Assembly (NCBI GenBank): GCA_027422505.1
Contig: JAPQWV010000017.1
Coordinates: 18,539,501 to 18,603,500, forward strand
Length of the DNA: 64,000 nucleotides
DNA from: Craterostigma plantagineum
Taxonomy: Eukaryota > Streptophyta > Magnoliopsida > Lamiales > Linderniaceae
Direction of reading: 5' to 3'
Positions 1 through 10,293 of the stretch are shown here, one piece after another. Made by a program: the position numbers and the translations under genes. Numbering within the stretch: the first letter of the stretch is position 1; the number at the start of each line of letters is the position of its first letter. The notes under the pieces are model-generated. The model was given only the letters and a program-made list of their open reading frames with translations, did no database searches and had not been told where the DNA came from.

Positions 1-372
1 AAAATAATCGTGGAATCGTTGAGAGATTATGTGTGTTTTAGAGAGAATGGGAAAGATTTGTGTGAAAATATATTATAATGAACCCCCATTTATAGAATTT
101 TCGAGCAGGGACTAAAAAAATTGCATTTTGGTCTATCGGCTAGTAACGGCTATATAGCCGTTACCTCCAACGGCTCGCGGTTCGGGCGGTTCCGGTTCTG
201 TGCGGAACCGCGACTGGAACTGCAGTTTCAAAACCCGGGAACCGGCACGCCCCATCCCGGCGTGCCGGTTCCGGTGGCGGTGGCGGTTCCCTCCGCGGTT
301 CCGGGGCGGTTCCGTAACCGCGGTGCGGTTCTGGGGCGATTACGGACCGAACCGCCCGGTTGCCCAGGTCTA
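1..372 (-). mobile_element. Terminal part of a larger hAT-like transposon
   Basis: A GC-rich block at about 165-360 is built from short interspersed repeats of GGTTCCGG / CCGGAACC / CGGTTCGG. It ends at position 372 in GCCCAGGTCTA, which read on the minus strand is TAGACCTGGGC, a hAT-like terminus. The inner side (1-120) becomes AT-rich and holds a TATA-like box facing left, so the transposase, if there is one, would lie beyond the window on the minus strand. The other end and the 8-bp target duplication are outside the window, so the call rests on composition and terminus shape. Confidence 0.5.
87..96 (-). promoter_or_regulatory. TATA-like box of the leftmost hAT element
   Basis: On the minus strand the sequence reads CTATAAATGG, a good TATA box. 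It lies between the GC-rich terminal repeats and AT-rich leader-like DNA that runs out of the window. It would drive leftward transcription into the missing body of the element. No start codon is visible in this window. Confidence 0.3.
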
Positions 373-1460
373 GTGCTGAAATACCTAGATGCATATCAAG
401 CTTGGTTGGCAAAACCTTTAAGGTCTACGTAAAAGGTGAAGGCTTTTTTATTTTCTCACCATCTTCTGAAGCTTTGTTGTCTCCCGTATGTTGGAGCAAC
501 CTGCTCTCCTACTTCATGGCTAATACATTTTGTCATGTGTGTATCATCTCGAGTCTGCATTGACAATGTCAGTCGATTAATTCTAGTAGAATCGAGCGCT
601 TAGGCACAAATGATTCATTTAATTTAATATCTTCAACCATTCTCCATGTCCCCTTCCCTTCGCCACTGGCCCCATCCATAGTCCTCCTAACAACCGCCGC
701 AATCTCCTCCAAGTTCATCGTTTCCCCACCGGTGCTACCGCACACCCTCAATCCCGTCCGCCACCAACTTACAATTTGTCGGCTGATCCCAAAGCAATGG
801 GAAACCCAGCATAGGAACACCGCAAAACCCCCCTCCTTTTTCCGAATCCCACCCGCAGTGCGATCGGAACCTTCCCACCGACCCGTGGGTCAAAACCCGC
901 ACCTGATTGCACCACCGAACCACGACCCGCCCGTCTTTCGTGGAGTTTTGAACCATCCCATGATCGTCACCAAGACCTCCCCTCGAGACCCAGAGAAATT
1001 TGACTCCGCTACTGTGAATGCCCCTAACGATCCCTCCATTTGGGCCTTCGGAGCGTTTAGGAAGCTCCCCTGAGACACGTACAGGACGGAGCTCTCGGGC
1101 TGAGCGTCGAGCAATTCGATGTAGTCTGGCTTCGGCTCTTCTTCGTCAGCGCGGTTTTGGTCGTATGCTATCGCTAGGCCGATCGAGTAGATGCGTGGGG
1201 GGAGTGTTCGCTTCAATGGTCGATGGCTCGGGATTCGAGCTTGTATGCGGTTGTGAGGAGTAGGTATTGGGCTTTTTGCGTTAGCTCGACGGCTCTAGGG
1301 CTAGGGGTAGTAGTTCTTCGCCTTTTCCGTTTACGAACGGAAGGTCAGTTATGTTCATTGATGGGATCCCAGGGATGTTTCTCGTTATTGTCTCGCCGTC
1401 ACCCCCTTCAAATTACATCTGATGATTTAATATATAGCTTCTGCACAAAGAGGTTTGTCT

Positions 1461-1949
1461 CAAGGTTTTGAAGACCGGACCGGACTGGCCGGGTCCGACC
1501 GGCAACCGGCGAACCGGTCAGATTTCCGGCCTGGTACCGGTCCGGTCTAGCCATTTTAAAAAAAATAAAAACAAAAAAGTATTTGAGAAGTGTTATGGTG
1601 TGGTGGTTGGCAAGCCCGTTGTTAAACCCAACGACTTGGGTTCGATTCCTCAGGAAAATGAACGAAAATTTAATAATTCAATGTCAATTCATTTTAGGTC
1701 CCTATATTTTACATTTATTCAAATTTTGATCTATAGTTAATTAATTTATTTTTCAACACTCATTTTATAATTATTTTTTTATCCCCCAACATATATTGTT
1801 TGATTGATATATTCATAAAACATAATATTTTTATATTTAGTGACATCGGTTTTAGTCCGGTTTGGTTCCGGTTCTATACCGGTTAAACCACTAAACCTTA
1901 AACCACTAAAATTTCCGGTGCGGTTCGAAAACCCGGTTTCAGAACCTTG
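1461..1949. mobile_element. Non-autonomous hAT-like element inside the UGT pseudogene
   Basis: The element begins CAAGGTTTTGAAGACCGG and ends, read in reverse complement, CAAGGTTCTGAAACCGG. It is flanked by GTTTGTCT (1453-1460) and GTTTGTAT (1950-1957), an 8-bp target duplication with one mismatch. Both ends carry GC-rich CCGG-containing subterminal repeats around an AT-rich core, with no coding capacity. Insertion split the UGT gene in its middle region. Confidence 0.72.
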
Positions 1950-1957
1950 GTTTGTAT

Positions 1958-2440
1958 ATAGCCTCTTAGTGTATAACAACTATTATATCCTTACTAAACT
2001 CCGAGTGCGTAGAGATCATTATATCCTTACTAACTGGGTCCATATGACAGGGCTATGTACGTGTAATAAGTTAATCGAGTAACATGTCACGAGTTCAAAT
2101 TCTTACTTACACAGATTCTGAACTTTATACTAGGTTCTCAAATTTATAATTCGGAGTTGAGAACTCTTCATATAGCTCGGAACTAACTGTGAAGTGACAA
2201 AATTAAACTTAAGGCCATTATTGACTTAAAAGTATCATCCACGAATCTATTTTTAGTTTTGGTGAAACGGTATTTTTTAAAAAAAAAAACCAAATAAAAT
2301 CCTTATTTTTTTCATCTATTTCGATATATCGATCTCATTCGTCGGCTACGTGCTTACGCCAGACACTCGGAAGATCGGACCAATTAACTGATTATGTGGG
2401 ACGAATTCATATCGAAACTCCATAAAAAAAAAAAAAAAAA
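1958..2440. other. Unassigned DNA inside the UGT pseudogene
   Basis: AT-rich sequence with a short near-repeat (TATTATATCCTTACTAA at about 1981 and ATTATATCCTTACTAACT at about 2017). A poly-T/poly-A stretch at 2423-2440 abuts the recognisable UGT N-terminal half. It has no UGT similarity, so it is probably another insertion, but I found no paired termini. Confidence 0.3.
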
Positions 2441-2935
2441 AGTGAATAAATTTAATAACTAACGGTACCCGAAATCCGACGGTTCGGATGGAGAATCTCC
2501 CAGTGGTGGAGTATTGGAGAGCGGATTGGGTCCAGAACGAGGCCAACGGTACGCCCCTCTGAGTCCCGACCTCGACCGCCCAGTTCAAATATGTGTCGTA
2601 GGCGATGACGCTCGGCCCGGGAAGAAGGAGACGGTCCAAGACCTCCTCGACGAGTCCTCGCATCTTCGTCTGCAATGACTCGTAGAATCCCCTAAAGTCT
2701 TTCCCCCGCCCGACCTCTGAAGGAATCACATTGTTAGGTATCGTTTGGAAGCTCTAGTTTCTCGGCGTCGGCCCAAAGGTGGCAGAAATTAAGTCGAGCC
2801 CTTCCTAGGTGATGATAAAGGTGACACGGACGTCGTTTGGCTTGCGGGTTAGGAGGTCGATGAAGAAGTTGAGCATGGGGTTGATGTGCCCTCGGCCCGG
2901 GTAGGGGATGACCGCTACGTGGCTGGTTCTTCCAT

Positions 2936-4219
2936 TTTAGTAGAATTTGTAATAGTGCAGAGTTGGGTTTTGGTTGTAATGTGAAGTTCTTGTTTTTGCT
3001 ATAGGTGGGGAATGAGAATGGTGTGCTATTTCAATTTTTTGGTAAAGACAAATAAATGGGCCGAATCCGATACAATTTATATTGGCTCGTTTAGGAGTTT
3101 TAGAAGTGTCCCAACGGTTTTGCTAGTGTGATGATAGTTGCAAATACAAACTGATAGCAACTAAAGTCTTTCGGGGCAGGTAAGAAAGGTGTTATCTTTT
3201 TATGCTTTGATATTTTAGGTACAAAACGTATCTAACCCGCCCCACCACCTTATCTCATCTTTAAATGGGTAGGATATTCCTTTTTTCTTTTTTATGTATA
3301 GTATTTTACCAGGCCTGAGTCTTACATTTCCACCCTTCTGTCACCACTATGATTGACATTTTATGTAGTGAATTAAAATTGCTTGTCCGTATATTTTCCA
3401 ACATGCCTTGTATTTGTTGGGTAAATTTCGTCTAAGTTTGGGTAATTCCATTTACACCCCTTATTCATAATTACTCTCTATTTATTATATCCGTCATCTA
3501 TAATCACGCTCTATTCATTATCAGAACTGATTGTTCAATTTTCAAAATCATCAAAAAAGTGGTTCGATCCAATCTTTATGCTTAAATACAGTTCAATCTT
3601 ATTTATTAATTATATTAGATGATATTGATGATGATATAACTATTCAAATTATTCTTTAAACATATATTAAGCAGTGTTAGATCAAAACTCATTTTACTGG
3701 TAGCGGGATACGTTAGTTATAATTATACTACGTATTCTATAACTTCTAAGATAATAAAGAAAAGTTAAATAAAAATTACAAGCTCGTGTTTTTATAAATA
3801 TATTAATCCTTAGATAATGATGGTTCTATTTTGTGTTTATTTAAATCTATTTGTATAGGGTTATATTTATTTGATAGAAACTGTTTTTTTAAATAAATTA
3901 ACTATTAACGATAATAAATATAAAAGTTGTATCTTTTGGAATTAAGCGTTAAATTGTAATTTAATCGAAAGATATAAATACAAGTAAATTATCTTGTTAA
4001 AATTGGGTAGAATAAATGATATTGAATCCAATGAAAGGAAAATGCAAATAATACATACACTTTAAAGTTGTTTAATTACATGTGGAAAAACAGAATCTTA
4101 AAAATGTTCACAATTTTCAATGTTTTTTCACCCCAAAGGGTGCCTATATTATGAATTAGATAATAGATAATACCGAGATGAAAACTGATTTTTACTATCG
4201 AGGATATCATTGCACTGTT
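2936..4219. other. AT-rich intergenic DNA without a recognisable gene
   Basis: No ORF of note and no clear RNA gene or paired transposon ends. The first part may hold the former promoter of the UGT pseudogene. Mononucleotide runs and AT-rich spacers are all that can be described. Confidence 0.5.
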
Positions 4220-4495
4220 AAGAAAGAAACAGTCGCCAAAAGTTAAAAAAAAAAAGAAAATCAACGAAAAAATATTCAAAAAAATTAAAAAAATGGACAT
4301 GGGCGACTGTTAGAAAATAAACAGTCGCCAATTGCGAATTATGGGCGACTGTTGTTGCAGTAACAGTCGCCAAATACTGAAATAAAAAAAATCAAAAAAG
4401 TAGGACAGAATTGGTGACTGTTACGTAACAACAGTCGCCCAAAGTCAAAATTTTTGACTATAGGCGTCTGTTGTTCACAACAGACGCCCATAGTG
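4220..4495. mobile_element. CACTA-type transposon end with alternating inverted repeats
   Basis: Nine alternating copies of AACAGTCGCC and its complement GGCGACTGTT (the outermost pair is AACAGACGCC/GGCGTCTGTT) lie between 4229 and 4490. The block ends in GCCCATAGTG at 4495, which on the minus strand reads CACTATGGGC, the diagnostic CACTA terminus. Such dense subterminal repeats are transposase-binding sites in En/Spm-type elements. No matching left end was found, so this is an isolated or truncated end. Confidence 0.6.
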
Positions 4496-5159
4496 GCGTA
4501 GCCTATTCTATCTTCTGTACTAGTATTAACACTGCTTATGGAATACAACAAAATCGTTTTCTAACATATAACAAATGCTCTTTAATAAGATTGCCCCATA
4601 TTTCGACGCAATACATAGCTAGAAATAGTATTCGATTCTTTTTACTATCAAATATGCGGAATAGAATACGAGATAATAAATGCTCGGGTCTTTTAAAAAA
4701 ATGGCCCTTGACTCAGTCAATATTAAAAAATAGCCTTGTTGACGTTTTTTTTTCAATGGTCGTCATTTTAATTAACTTTTAAGCATCTTCTTTAAACCCT
4801 CGTTAATTAACTAGAAAAAAAAGAAAAAGAAAAATAAATATACATACACAATCTGTATATATATAAAAGGAACGAAACTCCATTTAAATGAGTGTAAATG
4901 CGTAATAATTATTATATCAACCAAGATCGATCCATCCTTTCTTCTTCATCGTTTCTAAAGAAAAACACAGCCTCATTTTCGTCACTAAGTCGAACTCGAA
5001 GTCTGCGAAACAAGTCTGGAAGGAAAAACCCATCTCTAACTCTTTATAGTAAGTTTTTTCTTTTTGAATTACGAATTTACTCTCCAAATTACGTGATTTG
5101 TCATTTACGTGATGTTTGGCCACGAGAATTTTGAATTTCCAGTCGGAAAGACGAAACTC

Positions 5160-5605
5160 GTGGTCATGCTGCATGGAACCCGCACATATATCCACAAGGG
5201 TCCCATGCATTAGATCTGGGGCCCCGCACATGTTTACACGGTCCCCGCACGCTGGTGCAGGGGCCGCGCGCACTGGAGCACGGGTCCGCGCGCGCTAGAG
5301 CACGGGACCCGGGCATCAGTTCAAGGGCCCCAGGAGCTGGCGCTGGGGTCCCGCACATCAGTGCAATGCGCGCGCACAATGGAGCACGGGTCCGCGCGCG
5401 CTAGAGCACGGGACCCTGGCATCAGTTCAGGGTCCCCGCATGCTGGTGCCTGGGTTCCGTGCATCAGTGCTGGGGGCGCACGCACTGGAGCAGGGGTCCC
5501 GCGCATCAGTGCATGGGCCGTCCTAAGGCATGGGTCCCGCGCACTAAGTCATGGGTCTCGCGCTCTAGAGTTTGGGTCCCATGCGCTGGTGCAGGGTCCG
5601 TGCTT
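5160..5605. repeat. Left GC-rich repeat block of the MULE
   Basis: About 450 bp of GC-rich DNA in an AT-rich neighbourhood, made of variants of GGGTCCCGCGCATCAGTGC and GCACGGGACCC. A segment containing GAGCACGGGTCCGCGCGCG and CATCAGTTCA occurs twice about 108 bp apart (near 5275 and 5383). The same word family recurs at 8290-8410, 9018-9225, 9958-9970 and 13310-13880 of the same MULE. Open frames on both strands here are by-products of GC richness. Confidence 0.8.
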
Positions 5606-5858
5606 ATATGTTAGGGTTTTCGATAGCTGTTAGGGTTTTCGAAAGCTGTTAGGGGTTTGGAAGCTGTTAGGGCTTTAATTATGCCTAGAAATCACGTTAG
5701 CAAACACAACTATGGTTTTTGCAAACTATTGTTTTCGCGTTTTTGCAAACTATTGTTTTTGCAAACTAGGGTTTCGTAAACTAGGGTTTTGCAAACTATT
5801 GTTTTTGCAAACTAGGGTTTTGCAAACTACGGTTCTAATAAATTTTACTTCTATTGCA
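5606..5858 (+). promoter_or_regulatory. Leader of the transposase with telo-box-like motif array
   Basis: Between the GC-rich block and the transposase start there are repeated GTTAGGGTTTTCGA units (about 5608-5675), then a GCAAACTAGGGTTTTGCAAAC array (about 5735-5832). Each unit contains TAGGGTTT, the complement of the plant telo-box AAACCCTA known from promoters of growth and translation genes. A polypyrimidine stretch and TTGCAG at 5854-5859 look like a 3' splice site just before the first ATG, so much of this may be a 5' UTR intron. Regulatory meaning is inferred. Confidence 0.45.
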
Positions 5859-5868
5859 GGGGGTAATC

Positions 5869-8131
5869 ATGACGATCACTAATATTGTGTTCCAAGTCGA
5901 GGATCAGTGGATAATTGGCGAGGACAATACCTCGAAGTGGTGTCCTCTTCCTACTCATAGATGGCAATCAATCTTGGTCGACGAGGAAACATGCACGTTA
6001 GATGACGTGAAGGATGAGATTGTGAAGGTTTTGTCGCTATGCAGCGAGAATTCTAAACTCACGTTAAGCTACATGCCTAGCGTAGTTTACGATTTCCCAC
6101 GACCCATCTACATCGAGAATGACTACGGTATACGTGCATACCTTGGTTTTGGTGGTCCACAGTGTAGACCCGTGCTCCATGTTGAGGTTGCATCCTTTGT
6201 CAGTGTCACACCACCACAAGCTCATCTTAATGATGAATCGAATTTCAATGTCGGTCTAATAGAGCAGTGCGACACAAATGAGGAAATCCATCCCGTGGAG
6301 GGTTACATGGGCGACACATCAAACTACCACTTTTCTGAATATAAGGGTTTTCAAGAAGATCAAACCGGACCGTAGGAGAATCAAAATGAGAATGAAGATG
6401 ATACGTTCGAACAACCCGAGGAACAATATGCTTCGGAAAGTGATAATGACGATGTCACAATGGCGGAGCATAACTCTCCACATGCTGACGACGGCACGTA
6501 TGGATTCGGTGATGGTACAAGCCTGTTTGTTGGTCAGGAATTTCGGGACAAGAAGGAAGTCAAGGACGTGATCACTAAAGTCGCCCTTGATGCGTGTTTC
6601 GAGTTCAAATTGGTCCGGTCAAATAAAACCATGTACGTAGCGAAATGCGCAACCGAAGGATGCACATGGCGAGTACGAGCTGCACAGAACAAGGACTCCC
6701 CTTTTTTCTCAATCAGAACGTACTGTGGCAAGCACACCTGCGGGGTTTCTCATCGTCGTCGTAGACATCGGCAAGGAAGTTCGTCAGTTGTATCACAAGT
6801 TCTGCTGGAACATTTCACCGGTCCTAAAGACATTCCGCCACCCAACTCAATCATGTCGATGATGCAGAACAAGGGAGTAGATGTGTCGTACTACAAGGCT
6901 TGGAAAGGCAAGCAACTAGCGTCGGACGAATTAGTTGGTAACAGAGACGATTGTTACGGTTTACTTCCGCCCTACTTGGATGCGTTGAGGCAAGCAAACA
7001 TTGGCAGCATCACGGATTGGGAGATGGACGAAGAAAGGAGGTTTAAATATATGTTCTTAGCATACGGCGCATGCGTTAGGGGATTTGCATACATGAGGAA
7101 AGTCGTATCTATCGATGCAACTTTGTTGAAGGGACAATATAAAGGAGTTTTGCTCGTTGCTACGGCGCAAGATGGTGATTACCATCAATACCCGCTCGCA
7201 TGGGGTCTTGCTGACTCGGAGGGAACCGAATCTTGGACGTGGTTTCTCACTAGATTGAGTCGTTTCGTACCGGATAGTAACGAACTCGTCATTATTTCTG
7301 ACTGAAACCACGGTATAAAGAAGTCGTCCCTTCTGTGTTTCCGAATTCATTTCATGGTTTCTGTGCATGGCACATTCAACAAAATGTGGAGACGAAACCG
7401 GCGAACAAGGGTGCGTGCCCCATTTTCTGGCGGGTAGCGAATGCCTACACCAAGGCCGAGTGCGATGCACATTACAAAGCTCTAGGTAAAACATTCAAGT
7501 CGGCGGGTCGATATCTTGCTGAGATTGACATGGAACGGTGGACGAGGGCATATTGTCCCAAGTCGAGATATAACATCACGACGACCAATGGATCGGAGTC
7601 GATAAATGCGGCTCTACGCGCGGATAGAGAACTTCCAATTATAGGATTGTTGGGCTCAATTCACCGATTAACATCATCTTGGTTCAGTAAGCATCGAAGA
7701 GAATGCGAAGCTTCTATCGCTGCGAATTCAACGTCGTTTACGCCGAAGGTCGAGTTGATCCTCCGCGAGAATTTCATTGGGTCGCAAAAATTTCACATAT
7801 CGGAAGTTGGGCGTCTAACGTATAATGTATACGGGCACAACTTGAACGAGGTCGTCGATCTAGAGTTGCGTACGTGCACCTGTAAGATGCTGGACATCGA
7901 CGAATTCCTTGCCCACACGCTATTGCTGTTTGTGGTTATGCCAACGTCGATGTGGGTTCACTAGTCGACCCTTACTACAGCTTGGGATATTGAAAGTTAG
8001 CTTACGAAGGTACTATATGGCCGGTGTCTGAACACATTGAAAAAAGTATTGAAATGCTGCCAGCTCCTCGCGAGAAACAACGTGGAAGACCACAGAAAAA
8101 TAGGTTGCCTTATGTTGGCGAATGGAGGTAA
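5869..8131 (+). pseudogene. MULE transposase (mudrA-like), disabled
   Basis: The first ATG at 5869 follows a plausible splice acceptor. The N-terminal part (to about 6375) is a MULE N-terminal region with SWIPE-like PLPTHRW and an acidic stretch. The MuDR DNA-binding domain follows (about 6520-6740, CATEGCTW and YCGKHTC zinc ligands). The catalytic domain has the first Asp in VVSIDATLLKGQYKG (7114-7116), the second Asp in VIISD (7300-7302) and the Glu in TTNGSESINA (about 7595). A SWIM zinc finger CTCK...CPHAIAV (about 7876-7930) and an RGRPQK basic tail end at GEW (about 8128). Defects: in-frame TAG at 6373-6375, TGA at 7303-7305 immediately after the second Asp, a frameshift near 7320, a frameshift inside the SWIM motif near 7910, and a TGA near 7992. 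All catalytic residues are still readable. Confidence 0.9.
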
Positions 8132-9225
8132 AACCTCTAAATTTAGGGTTTTGTAATGTAATAGAACCTAGTTATTATTGTTATGAAATGAAAGTTTGTT
8201 TAGATTAGCGTAATTATGGTTTTATAATGTAAGAGTTATGATGTGATATTGTTTGAGGTACGTAAAATTAGGATTTTAAAGTTAGGGTTTTAATGGGTGT
8301 GCGGGACCCGTGCTTATGCGCGTATGACCCTTGCTTTCAAGCACGGGACCCATGCTCATGTGCGGGGACCCGTGCTTAATTGCTTGGTCCCTGCGCATAA
8401 GTTCGGTCCCGTGCGGAAATTAATTTCGTAAACCCTAATTGTGTCAATTATTGGTCTTCTTTTACAGAGAAAGTTATTATTGAATTAATTATTGGTCAGT
8501 CAATTATTTGTCAGTCAATTATTGTCTGAAACATGTCAGCTTTGAGTGCAGGTGTCATAATGCCTTGTCAAGTCTGGTGTCCTTTTCGATGTGTTAAGAA
8601 AAAGCAAGGCACGGGTTTAATAGAATTTCAGTAATTATATATATACATATATATTTTGTACATCTTTAGAAAAATTAACCATAACGAAATACTTGTCGAA
8701 AAAAAATTTAATCTTGACCAAAAAATTACTCTTATGTCGTTAATGTACAGAAAAAAAAATTACACTATTTGGTTATTGTTTTCAATGTGAATTTGGTGAA
8801 CTGGGTGGATGCCACAATAATTGAGCAAATTTACAAAGCAACACCTTGCGTTATGTTGGTGACTTGGTTAGGATGTAACAATCGAAAACTCGTATCTTAT
8901 ACATGCAAAAAGACCATACTTTTGTTGGCTATGAAATTATATGACGTATTATATTCGTATGGAGGCTGAATCGAACTTCGAAATTATTTAATATGGTGTA
9001 AAATTGCAAAAATAATCTCAGGGTCCCCGCACATGAGTGCTGTGGTCCGGGGCCCATGCTCATGGACCCGCGCAAGGTAATGCACGTCGGATGCGCGGGA
9101 CCCCTGCGATCACGCGAGGGACCCGTGAACTCACGCACGGGACCCGTGCTTATGTGCGCGGACCCATGCTTAATTGCGCGGGACCATGCGCATAAGTTTG
9201 GGACCATGCGCATCATACCGGACCC
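8132..9225. other. Intergenic spacer of the MULE with GC-rich repeats
   Basis: Separates the convergent transposase and Ulp1-like genes. It holds two more GC-rich GGGACCCGTGCTTATGTGC-type patches (8290-8410 and 9018-9225) in AT-rich DNA, and a TA-rich run at about 8636-8660. No convincing ORF. The right patch is the target of the nested hAT element. Confidence 0.6.
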
Positions 9226-9957
9226 TAGGGGTGAGCAAAACCGGATATCCGGATTTTCGGATATCGAAAAATGATATCCGTACGGTTTTAATCGGATATC
9301 CGAAAATCGGATATCCGCTTTATCGGATATTTAAATTGGATATCCGCATCTGGTTTTTAATTTATTTTTTTATATAATTTTTCATATTTTCTTTTCAAAA
9401 TCACATTTTTATTTCTTATCAAAATAAAAATATATTTTTTCATATAAAAATTGCTACACATAGTAATTAACACAATATGTGAATTCATAATTCAAAATTG
9501 CATAATAAATAATAAACAATATGTGAATTCGTGATTCAAAATATATTATGTTCAAAATCATTTGTTTTATTTCTTATCAAAATAAAAAAAATATATTTTT
9601 CATATAAAAAAATTTTTCTACACATAGTAATTCACACAATATGTGAATTCATGATTCAAAATTACATAATAAATATAAATATAAATATTTCTATTTTTGA
9701 GGATTGTTTTCCGTTTTTGACCTTCATTTTTCATTTAGGGCTATTTTTTTATTTTTTTAACTATTTTTAAATATAAAACCGGATACCGGATATCCGGATT
9801 TTAGACAAACTACTATCCGTATCCGATCCGGTTTATCTTAAAATAAATGGGATCGGATATCCGATCCGGTTTTTAAAACCGAATATCCGGATTTTCGGGT
9901 TTTGAAAACCGGATATCGGATCGGAATCCGATTTTCGGACATTTTTGCTCAGCCCTA
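9226..9957. mobile_element. Non-autonomous hAT element nested in the MULE
   Basis: A 732-bp element with termini TAGGGGTGAGCAAAA and, in reverse complement, TAGGGCTGAGCAAAA. It is flanked by a perfect 8-bp target duplication CCGGACCC (9218-9225, 9958-9965), the hAT signature. The subterminal regions are packed with the palindromic word GGATATCC and its extensions; the core is AT-rich and contains two direct repeats around CACATAGTAATT...ATGTGAATTC. No transposase. The interrupted target is a GC-rich repeat of the host MULE. Confidence 0.93.
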
Positions 9958-9965
9958 CCGGACCC

Positions 9966-10293
9966 GTGCGTTGAATAGTCTGTGCGTTGAGTCAACAATC
10001 ATTTGACAGTGTCATAATAGTCAACAATCATTGATAAATTATTAGTCTGTGCGTTGAATAGTCAACAATCATTTGTCAGTGTCATAATAGTCAACAATCA
10101 TTTGTTAATCATTTGTAAATTATAATAAAATTGCTTGTCATGTGGTCACTAATGTCAATTCAGATCAATAATTTACACAAACGTAACCACAATCGCGAGG
10201 TTTTTCATAAAAATTATTTAAATAAAAATAAAAAATTGTAAGAAATTATTTAAACCATACAGGCCACTTGAATAAAATAAAAATTACATTCAA
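9966..10293. other. AT-rich MULE spacer with short repeats
   Basis: Contains three copies of TAGTCAACAATCATT (about 10018-10096) and repeated GTCTGTGCGTTGA. It lies downstream of the stop of the Ulp1-like gene and may hold its 3' UTR. No ORF is supported. Confidence 0.45.

Larger units (their letters stand above)
569..2935 (-). pseudogene. UDP-glycosyltransferase pseudogene, UGT87A-like
   Basis: Family role: cytosolic transfer of sugar from UDP-sugar to small acceptors. Read on the minus strand, an ATG at 2935-2933 is followed after a frame break by HVAVIPYPGRGHINPM, the N-terminal acceptor-side motif of UGT87 proteins. Next come VIPSEVGRGKDFRGFYE (about 2729-2680) and SFWTQSA. After a large insertion there is IPGIPSMNITDLPF (about 1370), KAQYLL, then DAQPESSVLYVSQGSF (about 1110). 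The C-terminal PSPG sugar-donor box is at about 895-745 (WCNQVRVL, HCGW, GVPML, DQPTNCK). Its usual HCGWNS is HCGWDS. Several frameshifts and stops, plus the hAT element at 1461-1949 and unexplained DNA at 1958-2440, break the gene. Clearly non-functional; subfamily assignment is from motif wording. Confidence 0.88.

Noticed and set aside
1598..1660. tRNA-like stretch with a GGTTCGATTCC B-box
   Set aside because: No cloverleaf or acceptor stem can be built; it lies in the core of the hAT element at 1461-1949. Perhaps SINE-derived at most.
5164..5633. Several open frames on both strands at the left GC-rich block
   Set aside because: GC-rich repeats lack stops in many frames. The translations are repeats of the same short word.
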